This document shows, piece after piece, positions 35,208 through 47,200 of a DNA stretch of 64,000 nt; position 1 is the stretch's first letter; each line of letters starts with the position of its first letter. The position numbers and the translations under genes are program-made. Location: assembly GCA_934045905.1 (NCBI GenBank), contig OW203773.1, positions 22,679,246 to 22,743,245 of the forward strand. Direction: 5' to 3'. The stretch comes from Leuctra nigra. Lineage: Eukaryota; Arthropoda; Insecta; Plecoptera; Leuctridae. Below the pieces are notes generated by a model. That model worked only from the letters and a program-made list of their open reading frames with translations, made no database searches and had not been told where the DNA came from.

Positions 35208-36018
35208 ATGCCGCGCAGCGAAATTTTGGGATTTTGACTACATTAGAACGAGTTTCAAATGATTTTACAGATACGACGATTTTGAAAGAAAACAGAAAAT
35301 TCATTCATGTATAAAAATCACACATAAAAAAGCCGCGCAGCGAACATTTTTTTTGGCTTCATTAGAACGGGTTTAAAATGATTTTACAGGTACCTTCTAA
35401 GTATAATTTTGAAAGAAAACCAAAAATAATAAAAATGCATACATAAAAATGCCGCGCAGCGAATTTTTTGTATTTTGGCTACCTTAGGACGGGTTTAAAA
35501 TGATATTACATTAGCAATAAAATCACACATAAAATAGCCGAGCAGCGAAAATTTCTGTTTTTGGCTACATTAGAACGGGTTTAAATGTTTTACATGATTT
35601 AAATGATTTTGAAATGAATAAACAAAAACGCGATTTATTTATAAAAAGAAAAGCACACATAATAATGCGCTGCAGCGAATTTTTTGGTTTTTGTCTACCT
35701 AGGACAGGTTTAAAATGATTTTACATTACTCTGTTTTTTAAGGAAAACAGAAAAGTTCTTAATTTATATAGGTAATTAATAAAATTATAAATAAAATCGC
35801 CACGCAGCGAAACTTTTTGGTTTTGGATACATTAAAACGGGGTTTAAATGATTTTACAAGGTACTGTATTTTTAATAGAAAACAAAAAAAGTCATTCAAA
35901 CAAAAAAAAATGCGGCGCAGCTATTTTTTGGTTTTCAACTCTACATTAGCACACGTTTAAAATGTTTTTTCAGGTAGGTACAATAATTGTGAATGATTTT
36001 TTTTTGTATTAGGCTACC
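35208..36018 (+). repeat. Tandem minisatellite, ~7 units of 85-135 bp
   Basis: Each unit contains GC(C/G)G(C/A)GCAGCGAA, TTTTGG.T..ATTAGAACGGG, TTTAAAATGATTTTACA and GAAAGAAAAC, with drift between units. The last unit supplies the GGCTACC target of the nested element. Confidence 0.75.
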
Positions 36019-36392
36019 CAAGGGCGTATCAAGGATGAAATTTCGGGGGGGGGGGCCGACATTACTAATATTTTGATAAATAACAGTGTAAAACAGGGGG
36101 TTCGGGGGCACAGCCCCCGAGAAAATTTTGGATCAAGGTCATTCATTTGGGTGCAATTTTGAAACGCAATGTATAGCTATTTTGGGAAATTATAAATTAC
36201 AAAATATCAAAAAATTAGACTAAGAGGCTAAAGAAATTTTTGTGAATTTTAACTCAATTCTAAACAATTTGGAACGTTTTTGACATGATCTATCTATTTT
36301 TAAGTTTTTTTGCACATATTATTTTAAATGTGCTTATTTTCGATTTCAGTGGGGGCCATGGCCCCCTCGGCCCACCCCTGAATACGCCCTTG
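36019..36392. mobile_element. Nested hAT-like MITE with 8-bp target duplication
   Basis: Termini CAAGGGCGTATCAAGG and CCTGAATACGCCCTTG. AGGCTACC is duplicated at 36011-36018 and 36393-36400. Interior related to 17173-17732 and 33512-33832. Confidence 0.85.
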
Positions 36393-37317
36393 AGGCTACC
36401 CAAGGACGGGTTTAAAATGATTTTGGTGCAATTAATTCAATGGATTCATGTTCGTTAATTTACATCCATTAAATTATACACAGACAAAATATATCTCAGC
36501 GATATTTAAATTTCCTATGCTTCTTTGCTGATAAATACTATTTTTGATCCAGCATGCAGGAGAATGAAAGAAAATACAGAAGATGATTCTCTAACAGTTA
36601 TGTTGTTTTTATGATTCATCAAATCCTTTCAATAAGTACTGAAAATGGGTCAATTTAATATTATTTCATAAATATTTTAGTATTTATCCACCCACCGAAC
36701 CATCAACCTGCAGTTTTTGCAACCATCCACCCACCTAGACCTACTCAACCCCTAAAATGTATTAATTGCATTAGCACAAATGTACATGTTCACTGCATAC
36801 ATTTATTGATAAAAAAATCTTTCGTTCCCTTTCCTTTATTGATATTTACCTACAATCTACAATGTTACTGCTTGCTGTGCAGCAATACGACGTATAGACC
36901 CTCATCACCATGTTTGTGTGAATACATTATGTTGTATTAGTGGATAATGTAATACTGTTACATTAAAAAATGTGTCGCAAGGTGGGTAGGTCCCCTGGCG
37001 GGGACCACCCACCCCCAAAAAATGACTGTGCTTGAGCACCAAATTTAGATAGGTCGGCACGCCACTGATGTCCTATATGGTTAATGATGTAACAGCTTCC
37101 GGTTAGGTTTGAGTTAAATATCGGACTAAGTTTCATCATGTGTTTCATTATCTAAGGTGTTGACGTTGAGGATGAAGCAACGTGTGGGTGTGTTAATTTT
37201 GCTGGGTTTTGTGGCCATCATCTTGCTATCTTCAGGAGTCAAATGTGATGATGACGATGATGATGATGAAGAGGACAATGGAGAAAATGCATGGGTAAGC
37301 ATCAAGTAGCATCTCTA

Positions 37318-37518
37318 TAGGCATCCTGCGTGGGAAAAGGTTGTCATAGTGACCTATATAAAGGTATAAGAATCAACATATCTGACAGCGGCAATAAAAA
37401 ATTCACATTTAGAGTAGCGTATAATGCAACAACTAAAGAAGAGCAGACATTAAGTTTATTACCATTAAAGACGCTAGTCGAGAACAAACTCACGCTAATT
37501 CAAGAAAGAGAAATCTAG
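37318..37518 (+). repeat. Fragment inverted at 41490-41627
   Basis: AGGCATCCTGCGTGGGAAAAGG...GTATAAG...CTGACAGCGGCAAT matches the reverse complement of 41627-41530, part of the insertion in gene 1 exon 3. This marks a second, truncated copy of that element. The 62-codon frame over it is not conserved in the other copy. Confidence 0.6.
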
Positions 37519-37610
37519 AAGAAATGAGATTGGAAGACAAGAATCAAGATTACATCCTGCTGAGAATGTTTTTTCAGTGGTTTTCCCTCATAGTAGGGGA
37601 GCAAATGTAA

Positions 37611-38060
37611 TTCCGCTCGATTGGAGTGCCGAAATTGATTTTTTTTTTTATAATTATCGATTGTTTACATCATTCTTAATATTACCTGAAGTGCCTTCAA
37701 TTTTTTTGGTGGCCATCTTGGAAAATATGGCGGAAAACGAGCGAAAAACGTAAATTTTACAAATTATTTAATTGTGGGTAGAGGAAAGATTGAAAAATTA
37801 TGAAATAATTCACTAAAACTAACTCAAATATAGCGACTTGAAAAAAAATACGCTGTAAACAATTTTTTTTAAATAAAAAAAAATAAAAAATAATAAAAAT
37901 AACTCATATTGTTTAAAATGAAATTGTCTACAAATTTTAATTACACATATTTAAGTCTAAGTCCACGCGTTTCATAATAAATTGAGAGCAAAAAAGCACA
38001 GAAACGTGATTGGTCAATTCCAACAATGAAAAAATAAAATCTTTCACGGCGGATGTTCTT
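37611..38060. mobile_element. Second copy of the 8394-9068 foldback MITE, right part lost
   Basis: Starts CCGCTCGATTGGAGTGCCGA and follows the left arm and spacer of the first copy through the TGATTGGTCAATTCCAACAA block, then stops before the right arm. It lies in intron 1 of gene 1. Confidence 0.75.
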
Positions 38061-38220
38061 CCAATAAATTACCACTTATATTGAAGCACTACTATGTATA
38101 ATGTCTATTATGAATAACTTAGGAAGAAGTAGGTAAACGGTGAAGAGGTGAAGCAGCTGAAGAGAAGAGACGGATGTATGGAAGATCAACGACTCGATTG
38201 TTGAATAGACTAGATTGTTG

Positions 38221-39294
38221 AATAGAGAGCGTCACCACGCTAATCTAATGGCACTTTCTCTGGGTATTTTTTTTGATTTTTTTTTTGCCTGCATTGCCCA
38301 GGTCAAACCGCACAACCAATCGATGTGAAGTTTTGCACACATACTAACGTAATCTATGCGGTATCGTTTTTGAACGGGATCCTGCGATTGGTTCAAATTT
38401 AAAAAAAAGTATCTTTCGATTGATTGGTCCGATTAATTTGAAATTTTGCAACGTCATTGCAACGAACATTGTCCCCGACCCCAATCTTACAAAGCTTCAG
38501 CCAAATCCTATCATTGGTTAAATTTACAACCATCTTTCCAGTGATTTTTGAAATTTAAACTAGAACCAGGGCGCGCCAAAGATAGGACGATAATTTTGTC
38601 CGCCGTAAGCGCCACGAGCGTTTTGAGGGCAAAGTGTTTCATCTATACTGAAATTCTTTGGTTTCAGTATCTATGGAATTACACAACAGCTGATTTGTTG
38701 ACAGCTTGACAGCTGCAGTTCAAACCTGTGTAGTTAAAAATAGTCGATCAAAAGTAATTCCACGCGTAGTAAATAATCATTTAAAATTCCATTGTTACCC
38801 TAAAGTCATTGGAAATCATCAGTGTGAGTAGAAAACTATTATTAACAAGGAAGTGTGTGGTTCTTAGACTGAAGCCGCCATTTTTCACATGAAAGTCACC
38901 GCCGCCTATAGTTGACTGACAAGCAGCCCACTAATCTTACGAACTAGCTTTTGCCCTCAAAAAGATTGTGCTGCCATCTGCTGGTTGTTTCGCTTTGCAC
39001 ATGCCCTGATCAATTTGAAACTTCGCATGGTCATTGGGACGAGTATTTTTGCCAATTTGAAGACTAATATGTCGTTATTTTAAAAAATCATGATTATTTG
39101 AAGGACATTGTATTCTATAGTCTTGAAATATTTGAAAAATGTATACTAAATTTACGTCCCAGCATTCTTTATGCTACAGTTACAAGTCCAGTAGAGCAGC
39201 TGATACTTGCAAACGCATATCAAATCGGATGCATTATCTGATGCAATGGCTAGAAGGCTCGCTCATCAACGCGTTACACTGAGCGTTTTCCTTG
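38221..39294 (+). mobile_element. Helitron-like non-autonomous element
   Basis: The 3' end carries CTCGCTCATCAACGCGTTAC then ACTGAGCG (a CGCTCA/TGAGCG stem), then TTTTCCTTG followed by T. This is the Helitron arrangement: hairpin a few bases before a CTRR-like end. The 5' end is diverged (AATAGAGAGCGTCACCACG). The body shares ATTGGTTCAAATTTAAAAAA and the CATTGCAACGAACATTGT stretch with other copies. It is interrupted at 38567-39008. Confidence 0.65.
38567..39008. mobile_element. 442-bp insertion with imperfect hAT-like termini
   Basis: Begins CAGGGCGCGCCAAAG and ends CTTTGCACATGCCCTG, imperfect inverted ends. The surrounding Helitron-like sequence is continuous in other copies (e.g. 52000-52030 inverted). 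No clear 8-bp duplication. Confidence 0.5.
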
Positions 39295-40601
39295 TCTACA
39301 TTAAGTATATGTTTTTTTTTCATTTCTTTTCACTATAACATTAGATAAAAATTTAAAAAATAATTTTTAGGCAATATCAATTTTATATGAGCCAGTGCCT
39401 TATTTCGAATATTTTTTAATAGTTACCCTCATTATTTTTCCTCTTCCATTTTTTACAGCAACTCTCTAAACTTTTAAAAATCTTTCACCTTCGCTCCTGC
39501 TCCACAATCTCATAATTTTCCACTCCTCATGCTCGTATCTATACTTATGTACTTTCCATCTGTTTTTTCTATCGTAATGTACTATTGTAATGAAACTTGA
39601 CATTTAATTCCTTGCAAAGATTTGAACTAACTTAAATCATTGAAACTGCGATATCTTTTTTTTATTCTGGAAGTGAACACAGATTTTGAACAAAATCTTG
39701 TTCAAACTAAACCGGTGGTCGTTGCTCATTTCAATTGCTTTTATAAGCGAGCACAGATACGTGCAGAACCGTTCCTTACATCAGGGAATCATATCCATAG
39801 AAACATAATGATAACTCGAATTAAAAGTAAAAATAGGAATCTATTTCAAGAAGGCGTAGGTACTTAAAGTTCCACGTAATTCAAGTCAGTGACTTGATGT
39901 ATTATTTAGAAATCAATTAAATAAATATTAGACAGATAATTTACTTTGTTGATATATTTTATATTATTTCTGTATAAAAATGTGATGTTTTATCAAGAAA
40001 TTGCTATTGATTTAAAACATTTCATGCAGTACGAAATACGTACTCAACTCGATTTCCAGCTGTTTCTAATAAAAACAGGCAAAATTAGGCTGTTGATACA
40101 GATTATCTCTTTATTTAATCCCGTAACACACAATTTGAAAACAGTTAAAATTATCAGAAAAATTCGAGCTTAAAAATAAGCTAAAAATTTTTAATGTGTA
40201 GTTTAAATTTCAATTACTGCAGTTAATTTACGTTAAGTTTTTATCTCCGCCCATTTAGCTTATGGGAAATTTCAAGATTATTTTTCAAGATATCTCTTAA
40301 AATAATCCCGTTACACACGTTTTTGTTTCCGTATTTGCATTTGTTATTGTTTGAGGTGTATTTCAAGAAAATTTGAAGAATTTCTATTTAACAAGGACTT
40401 TTGGTGAAAGTACTTTAAACAATAAATAGTAGGTTAAACTCTCTGTAATATTTCTATGTCGCCAACAGCATGTTAAAAAAATAATACAGATTAATTCCGT
40501 TTCAAAAGTGTGAAAAGCTGAAGCTCGTTTTGCTCGCTCAATTTCCTATCAGAATTTTAATATTGAATTTCAATTATATGATATAATATATTTCCTTTCA
40601 G
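39295..40601 (+). other. Intron 2 remnant of gene 1
   Basis: Blocks near 39310-39400 and 40485-40601 match intron 2 of gene 2 (45510-45590 and 47780-47867), including AAAAGTGTGAAAAGCTG and the TTTCAG acceptor. Two 75-codon plus frames (39640-39867, 39946-40173) have no domain and are probably chance. Confidence 0.55.
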
Positions 40602-40656
40602 GTTAAGATTACTGCTTATGAACAGATGCTCAACGGACGCTATATAGACGGGTATT

Positions 40657-41745
40657 GGTTGACTCAAAAAAATGGCGAAAAACAGGGTAGGAAAAAATGG
40701 CGACGGAAAAAATGGCTCCCCCATGCGGAAGAAATGGCGAAAATAAATTTTTAAAAGTTAGTTGCGTCTGTTATTGTGTCTGTTATTTTTTGAAAATAAG
40801 TTGATAAATTTAAATGTGACATTTTTTTCTTTTAAAAAGTAACTCATTGATTCATTGAAATTTTGAAAATTTTGAAATAGCCGTATGAAATGTGATGTTA
40901 TCAAAATTAATTTAGTTTATAGTTTAGTTTATCTGTTTTATTTTATCTAGTGTCATCTGTTTTGAGAATGTATCACCTACATAAAAACTGAAATATTCAA
41001 GCACAGTGGGTAATATTCCGGAAATTCATGACAACTGCAAAAGAAGTTGTTACCTGGCTGACATGTCAACTGTCATCTTTTGGGGGGCTTAGGACAGGAA
41101 GTAGCTATTTCAGTCCGCTATCTCAACAGAAATTCCCATTAGAGGTAAGTTGACAAGAAACGTAAGCCCTGATAGGTGCTTTTTGAATTAGAAAAACTAG
41201 CATTGATTGGCTTTTGCAAATCTGCATCCCTTTCTCGAGAAAGTACAGCTGTCTGTTCAGTCATTCAGTGCTTGAAGATTCACTATGAAAGAGATTCACT
41301 ATGATTCACTAAAGATTCACTATGATATAGGAATCCTGCTCGTGACGTCACAGTGGTAGAAAAATGGAGGCTGCTATGGTAGGGGAAATGTGTCAAAGCT
41401 CTAAATAATAGCAATAAATCATATTTATCAGATGAATATTTAACTTGAACATGTGTAAAGATAAATATTGCGTATTATTATTAGCTTGTACTTACTTAAA
41501 TATCTTTCTTTCACAAGTAATCACTCAAAATATGAGATTTGGATTGCCGCTGTCAGATTTGTTTTTCCCTATACTTTTGTATAGGTTACTATGGCAACCT
41601 TTTCTCACGCAGGATGCCTATAAGTAAAATAAATTTTTGACTTTTGCCATTTTTTCCGCTTAAACCAATAATATCTCGCCATTTTTTCCGTTGCCATTTT
41701 TCCGCCAATCACGCGTTTCCCCTGTGGTTTCATCCAAAGACATTG
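40657..41745. mobile_element. ~1.1-kb insertion in exon 3 of gene 1
   Basis: Exon 3 sequence stops at about 40656 and resumes near 41750. The insert ends are rich in ATGGCGAAAAA and ATGGCGACGGAAAAAATGGC (left) and their complements CGCCATTTTTTCCGTTGCC (right), suggesting loose inverted repeats. Short GATTCACTATGA repeats lie at 41270-41325. Boundaries are approximate. No transposase. Confidence 0.55.
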
Positions 41746-41851
41746 GACTATATTATTTAGGCATCACAATGCCGCATTTTTACATTAAACCTCTGCGATT
41801 TTATTTTGAATGATCGTGTTAGCTTTTACAGAGCCATAAAAGGTGGTTCTA

Positions 41852-43482
41852 GGGCATTTTACCGACGGACATTTTACCGACATTTTCCAACATTTTGACA
41901 AAATTTTATAAAATTTGTACAAATAAATTTCCAAAATTTTGACAACATTTTATAGAATATTTACATTCTTTTGGATTTTATTCCAAAAATTAAATGTGAC
42001 AATTTTGGCAAAATAAAAAATTATTGTTAAAGAAATTTTATTTTTGTGGCAATTTTATAAAATTTTGCAAAATGTTGAAAAAAAAATTTGTAGAATATTT
42101 ATAAAATTTTGTAAAAAAATATTTAAAAAATATTTGTAAAAATTTTATAAAATTGTATAAAATTTTGACAAAATTTTATAAAGTTTCCACACTTTTTTTC
42201 TCCAAAATTTTGACAACATTTTATAAAGTTTCCACACTTTTTTTCTCCAAAATTTTGACAAAATTTTATAAAGTTTCCACACTTTTTTTCTCCAAAATTT
42301 TTACAAAGTTTTATAAAGTTTCCACACTTTTTTTCTCCAAAATTTTGACAAAATTTTATAAAGTTTCCACACTTTTTTTCTCCAAAATTTGTACAAAATT
42401 TAATAAAAATATTTTTTCAAAAATTTTCAACTTGTCGGCTCCCTTGGTATAGTACCTACGTCCAGCGAGCGTGTAGCCTTTCTATTCATAAGATGAGCAG
42501 TATTGTTCGACCCTTGTTCGACCGTTAAGCTCTGACAAGATACAACTCTTTTTATGACCTGCCACCCCTTCCACCTACACTGTTGCCATTTTAAACAACT
42601 TTCCTTGAATTTTAAAAGCCAACTGCATTGAAAGATATTTGGCACCACAACAAAACAACGCTTTCCAGAACACCTGCAGTCGTTGAGAGATATTTACAAC
42701 CGCACACGCGTCAAAACACTCCGGATTACATGCTAAACCCATTGTTGAATTTTACACAGCATTTGCTGAACTGGCTACACGCTCACTGGACGTACTGTAA
42801 GTGTACTTCGTATTACCTCCATGGCGTCTGGACTAAGAATGACTATTATCCCTCGCACGGGAATCCCAAATATGAGAAATGTCGTTATGAGAATCGTTTT
42901 ACACAACATTTCCGGATTTTCCTGACTCCAATTTCCTGTAACTGCAACTGCAACCTCATAACTGAATGAAACAAAAATGATCAGGAGAACGAAAAACACA
43001 ATGTAAATTACAGTTTTGGGTAAGAATCTGATTTAAAATTATGGAGAAAAAAAGAGTGGAAATTTTATAGAATTTTGTCAAAATTTTGAAAAAAATATTA
43101 TTATAAAATTTTGGCAAAATTTTGGAAAAAATATTGTGTAAATTTTATAAAATTTTGTCAAAATTATGGAGAAAAAAGTGTGGAAATTTTAAAAAATTTT
43201 GTCAAAATTTTGGAAAAAATATTTGTAAAAATAAAATTATATAAAATTTTGTCAAAATTAAGGAGAAAAAAAGTGTGAAAATTTTATAAAATTTTGTCAA
43301 AATTTTGGAAAAAATATTTGTAAAAATTTTGGAAAAATTTTGGAAAAAATATTTGTAAAAGTTTTGGCAAAATTTTGGAAAAAATAATTGTCGGTAAAGT
43401 GTCCGGGTAGATTTCGGTAATCTGTCCGTCGGTAAAGTGTCCGCCCCTGTTTTTCGGTAAAATGTCCGTCGGTAAACTGTCC
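41852..43482. mobile_element. TIR element with minisatellite arms (CCGACGG family)
   Basis: The left end GGGCATTTTACCGACGGACA and right end (reverse complement GGACAGTTTACCGACGGACA) form ~29-bp TIRs. The arms are inverted AT-rich arrays (left 41880-42420, right 43030-43385) around a ~590-bp unique core (42425-43015). It splits exon 3 of gene 1. The core has a 114-codon plus frame (42628-42969) of unknown origin. A relative with the same end design is at 60799-62396. Confidence 0.7.
42153..42400 (+). repeat. 45-bp minisatellite, five units
   Basis: Unit core TTTCCACACTTTTTTTCTCC plus AAAATTTTGACAAAATTTTATAAAG. The period of 45 keeps one frame open (repeating KILTKFYKVSTLFFS), which is a by-product of the repeat, not evidence for a protein. 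Confidence 0.85.
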
Positions 43483-43855
43483 GATTACCAGTATAACAAT
43501 ATGCTAATTACGACTGTCTGTAATAAATATGAAGACACACATTTATTAAGCTTCCTAATTTTTTATACCTACCTAATTTGTAAGAATCTTGACAAATTAT
43601 ATTTTGGGGACCATTTTACAAGGTTTTGGCTAAATTTTGTAAAAAATTTCAAAATGAACAGAAAATGTTCTAAAATAATGGTTCATGAAAATAGAAGTCA
43701 AAATTATCATAAAATGAACAAATATTTTAATATTTAGCTTACATTTTTTTTTTATGAAATAGTGACTTAGCTTTTGTTAAGTCTTACAAAAAATCAGTAA
43801 ATTTTATAAAATGTTGGATTTTTTTTTCAAAAAAAAAAAAAAAAAAAAAAAAACG

Positions 43856-43960
43856 TTTAAGTGTCCGGGTACATTTCGGTAATCTTTCCGTCGGTAAAGT
43901 GTCTCCCCCCACGTTTTTCGGTAATGTGTCCGTCGGAAATCTGTCCTTCGGAAACTGCCC
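43856..43960 (+). repeat. Detached right end of the CCGACGG-family element
   Basis: AAGTGTCCGGGTACATTTCG, TCCGTCGGTAAAGTGTC and TTTTTCGGTAATGTGTCCGTCGG match 43398-43482. It follows a long A run (43831-43852), just upstream of the gene 2 promoter. Confidence 0.65.
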
Positions 43961-44097
43961 AACAACCAAAATTAATAGTATGTCTTTCGCTACAATCTGG
44001 TCAAGCAGTGCGGCCTCCGACATCGGCGAAAGCATTCAGTGCTGCAGCTATAGCAGTCACGAATCCATATAGAGCGGAAGTTAATGATGCAATCTTG

Positions 44098-44260
44098 GGA
44101 CATAATAATATTTCTTTTCATTCTCGTCGCGTTGACATCAGTGGAGAATCAAGATAATGCCCTAAGGTTAAAGATGGAATCAGTTCCGGTGGTTGAGTCC
44201 TTGCTAAATATCGGTTCAGGTTTCATCTGTGTTTCATTCTCTGAAGTGTTGACGTTGAAG
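44098..44260 (+). promoter_or_regulatory. Gene 2 promoter/5' leader (conserved block)
   Basis: Shared with genes 1, 3 and 4: AT-rich TATA-like ACATAATAATATTT (44100-44113), initiator-like TCAGT (44138-44142), the minimal uORF ATG CCC TAA (44157-44165), then TTCCGGTGGTTGAGTCC and the GTGTTGACGTTGAAG just before the start. Promoter function is inferred from conservation and motif order. Confidence 0.6.
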
Positions 44261-47200
44261 ATGAAGCGACCTGTGAATCTGTTGATGTTGTTGGGTTTTG
44301 TGACCATCCTCTTGCTGACTTCAGGAGTCAACTGTGTTGATGACGATGATGATGATGATGACACTGGAGGAGTAAGTATCAAGTCATTATAGAATGTAGT
44401 TCATGACATCATTTTTTGTCTAGGGTTGCCAACTTTACAAGAGTCTAATTCCGAGCATTGCAAATCTCAAATTTTCGGAGTAAGAAAGTTCTATTTTGGG
44501 GAAAACACGTATATGCTTACAGCAAGACAATCTCGTACGAAATCCATGCTGCAAAGCGCCGGAAAAATTTTGAATTTCGAAAGTTCATTTGGGCCATTTT
44601 CATGCGTTCTGGACTAAAATCTACGTCGATTTTTTTTTTTTATTCACTAAATATTGAATTAGTATATAGGGTAAATTTAATACTTTCAACAATTCAATTC
44701 AATTCAATTTATAAGCATTTTATTCTTCTAGTGATTATACAGAGTACAATTACAAAACAAATTTTAAATTATATAAGAAAGAAGAAAAGCCCTCATGGGG
44801 TCTAAGAGACCCTGTGTGAGGGCATAGAAAAGTAAAGGAAACTTTTTAAACATAATTCAGTTGACAACTAAGGAAAAAAACAGACTGTGAGAAACAGAAA
44901 AATACAACAATTATAATATACCCAACTAAAAATAAAAATGATAGCAATTCCGGACATTAGGCTGTCTGGAATGGGGGGGGGGGGGGGGGGGGTTATTATT
45001 TTTGTCGATCCAAACTAGCTAACTCTGCACATGTGCCGAATAGAGTTAATAAACAGAAAGTCGCAAGTGTGGATTGGTCAAACTAAATATTCTTACGTTT
45101 GGTTTAATACTAATTCAATTTTTTATTTTCTTTCAGAGAAACTATGATCTTATCCTGGAAAAGTCGGAGATGGACAGAAAAATTGATAGCAGTCGCTATT
45201 TGAAAATATTTCTTTGGCAGGTGACGAGATTTAACAGAACGACGTACGTTCTGAATTCTTCTGTTGAGCTTCTTGCCGAATATCCAGCAGATACCGAGGT
45301 AATGTTGTTAAGCAAACGTAACGAGCTTCCTTACAATCCTTTATGCCACTTTCTCTGTGTTTTTCATTTACATATTATCTTAGTACTCAACAGTTACATA
45401 TTTTGCCGATTTTCTGAAGATTTAGATTTGTAGGTACATGGCTTTGATGAATACCTTTAAGTGGACAGCGATTTTCACTGAGTGATATTACATACGATCT
45501 ATAATCAACATGCATCAATATTTTTCATTTCTTTTTACTAAAACATTAGGTAAAAATTTACAAATTAAATTCTAGGCAATCTCAATTTTACAATATTGTT
45601 GTACTATGTCAGGTTTCGCTGCAATCTGGTGAAATGTAAGACGATCTCAACCGGACGCGTGAAAAATTTGACCTTGGTCTTTACGTAAGAACGAGGCGGA
45701 GTGCTTTGTCACTAAAAATCGACGATTTTTCTTTCTTATAAGAATGCATTTCTTATATCTTAACTTAAACCATATACATTGTATAGAAGGCTATACAGGC
45801 TATACAATGTCTATGCTTAAACTAAAAAAGAAAAATTACCGTAATTTAACTTTATCATCTTCTTCCTCTCCTCATATTCTTCCTCTTCTTTTTTAACTGC
45901 ATATTCTCTGCATATAATATGCATATTCACTGCATATTCTCTGCATATGTGCCGCAAGGCAGTGTGTTGGGGCTACTGCTCTTCCTAATTTATATTAATG
46001 ACATTAAAGGAACACTTAACTCGAGAATTAGATTATTTGCAGACGACACAGTCATATACAGAGAGATTAAGAAACAGGAAGATGAGAATGAAATCCAAAG
46101 GGACTTAAACAAACTATGGGGATGGGCGGAGGAAAACCAGATGAAATTTAATGTCAATAAGTGCCAAGTAGTCAGATTCGTGAACAAGAAGCACGGGGAG
46201 GAACCAAAGTATGAAATGGGTGGAGTCAGATTAGAGACAAAACCAAGTTATAAATATTTAGGAGTAGTGTTAGATAAGGAGTTAAATTGGAAATATCACA
46301 CAGAGAAAATCACAACAAAAGCACTAAAACTCTTAACTTTGTCATGAGAAACTTGGAAGGGACATGCGAAGCTGTTAAGGAAAAGGCTTACATGACGTTG
46401 ATAAGACCAATAGCGGAATATGCGGCGGCTGTGTGGGATCCGTATCAAGTGGGGCAGATCAAGAAATTAGAAAGCATACAGAGGTGGGCAGCGAGAAGAG
46501 TCACAGGGAAGTTAAGGAGGAGGAAATGGATTATTAAAGCTAAGAGGCAGGAAGGGCTAAATATTAAGCTGCAGAGGGTACCAGAGAGTGTGACTAAGAT
46601 GATCGAGGAGTTGGGATGGAAGTCGTTGGAGAGTAGGAGGAAGCAGATGAGGATGTGTAATATGTACAGAGCAGTCACAGGGCAAAGAGCGTGGAGGGAA
46701 ATAGGAAATAGATTAAAGGAACCAAGATACAATGGAAGAAAAGATCACTGGGCAAAAATTAGGCTAATAGAGGCAAGGCTGGATAAAGCAAAATACTCGT
46801 TTGTAAATAGAACTATTAAGGAATGGAATGGACTGAATCATAGTGTTTTTAAGGAGGCATCAGTTAATATAGAGGATTTTAAAAGAAGACTGACAGTTAA
46901 CTAGTGCAAAATGAAAAGGATGGAAAAAATATAAAATATAAAATGGAAAATTACAGCGCTTATTCATAGTTACTATTAAATTAAAAAATGACAATATGTT
47001 GTTACTTTTAGATTTAGATTTATACTTAGCCTATATATACTTCCATTATGTTACATAATAGTTTCATACCTTGCCATAATTACAATCAAAATGTTATCCA
47101 TAAGTTGTTATAAGAATCATTAGTCTTAAGATGTTACCACCTGTATTTATACTATTTGTAACAAATAAACAATCTGATTCTGAATCTCTCTATTTTTCAT

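Larger units (their letters stand above)
34747..37067 (+). mobile_element. 2.3-kb hAT-like element in the leader of gene 1
   Basis: The TIR CAGTGGCGTGCCGA starts at 34747 and its complement ends at 37067. ATGTCCTA flanks both sides (34739-34746 and 37068-37075), an 8-bp duplication typical of hAT. Inside are a tandem minisatellite (35208-36000) and a second, nested hAT-like element. No transposase frame, so it is non-autonomous. Confidence 0.85.
34676..37171 (+). promoter_or_regulatory. Gene 1 promoter/5' leader, split by a hAT-like element
   Basis: 34676-34746 plus 37076-37171 together match the conserved upstream block of genes 2-4: ACATAATAATATTTG, the initiator-like TCAGT at 34720-34724 followed by GGCGAATAAAGATAATG, then GCTTCCGGTT, TAAATATCGG and TTTCAT. 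The element at 34747-37067 interrupts it about 20 bp after the putative initiator. Confidence 0.7.
37172..43510 (+). pseudogene. Gene 1 of the DUF1091-like secreted family (inactivated)
   Basis: Exon 1 (37172-37294) is intact: a signal peptide (MKQRVGVLILLGFVAIILLS...) ending in Cys, then DDDDDDDEED, with a GTAAGC donor. No exon 2 is found; the place where it should lie (37300-39300) is filled by a foldback MITE and a Helitron-like element. Intron 2 remnants matching gene 2 are visible at 39300-39600 and 40480-40600. Exon 3 begins at 40602 after TTTCAG (VKITAYEQM.NGRY) but breaks near 40657. It resumes around 41750-41850 (CDFILNDRVSFYRAIK) and breaks again at 41852; a possible shred follows at 43484. 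Exon 4 was not found. Two separate insertions in exon 3 plus the leader insertion leave no doubt that it is dead. Confidence 0.8.

Noticed and set aside
39640..40173. Two 75-codon plus-strand frames as missing exon 2 of gene 1
   Set aside because: They lack the LWQVT-x-x-NRT core and the acceptor/donor arrangement of exon 2.
42153..42452. 99-codon frame with a repeated 15-residue motif
   Set aside because: Entirely explained by a 45-bp AT-rich minisatellite whose period is divisible by three.
44084..44392. Longer 102-codon start for gene 2 exon 1
   Set aside because: It begins upstream of the putative initiator, buries the signal peptide, and the frame is not kept in genes 3 and 4.
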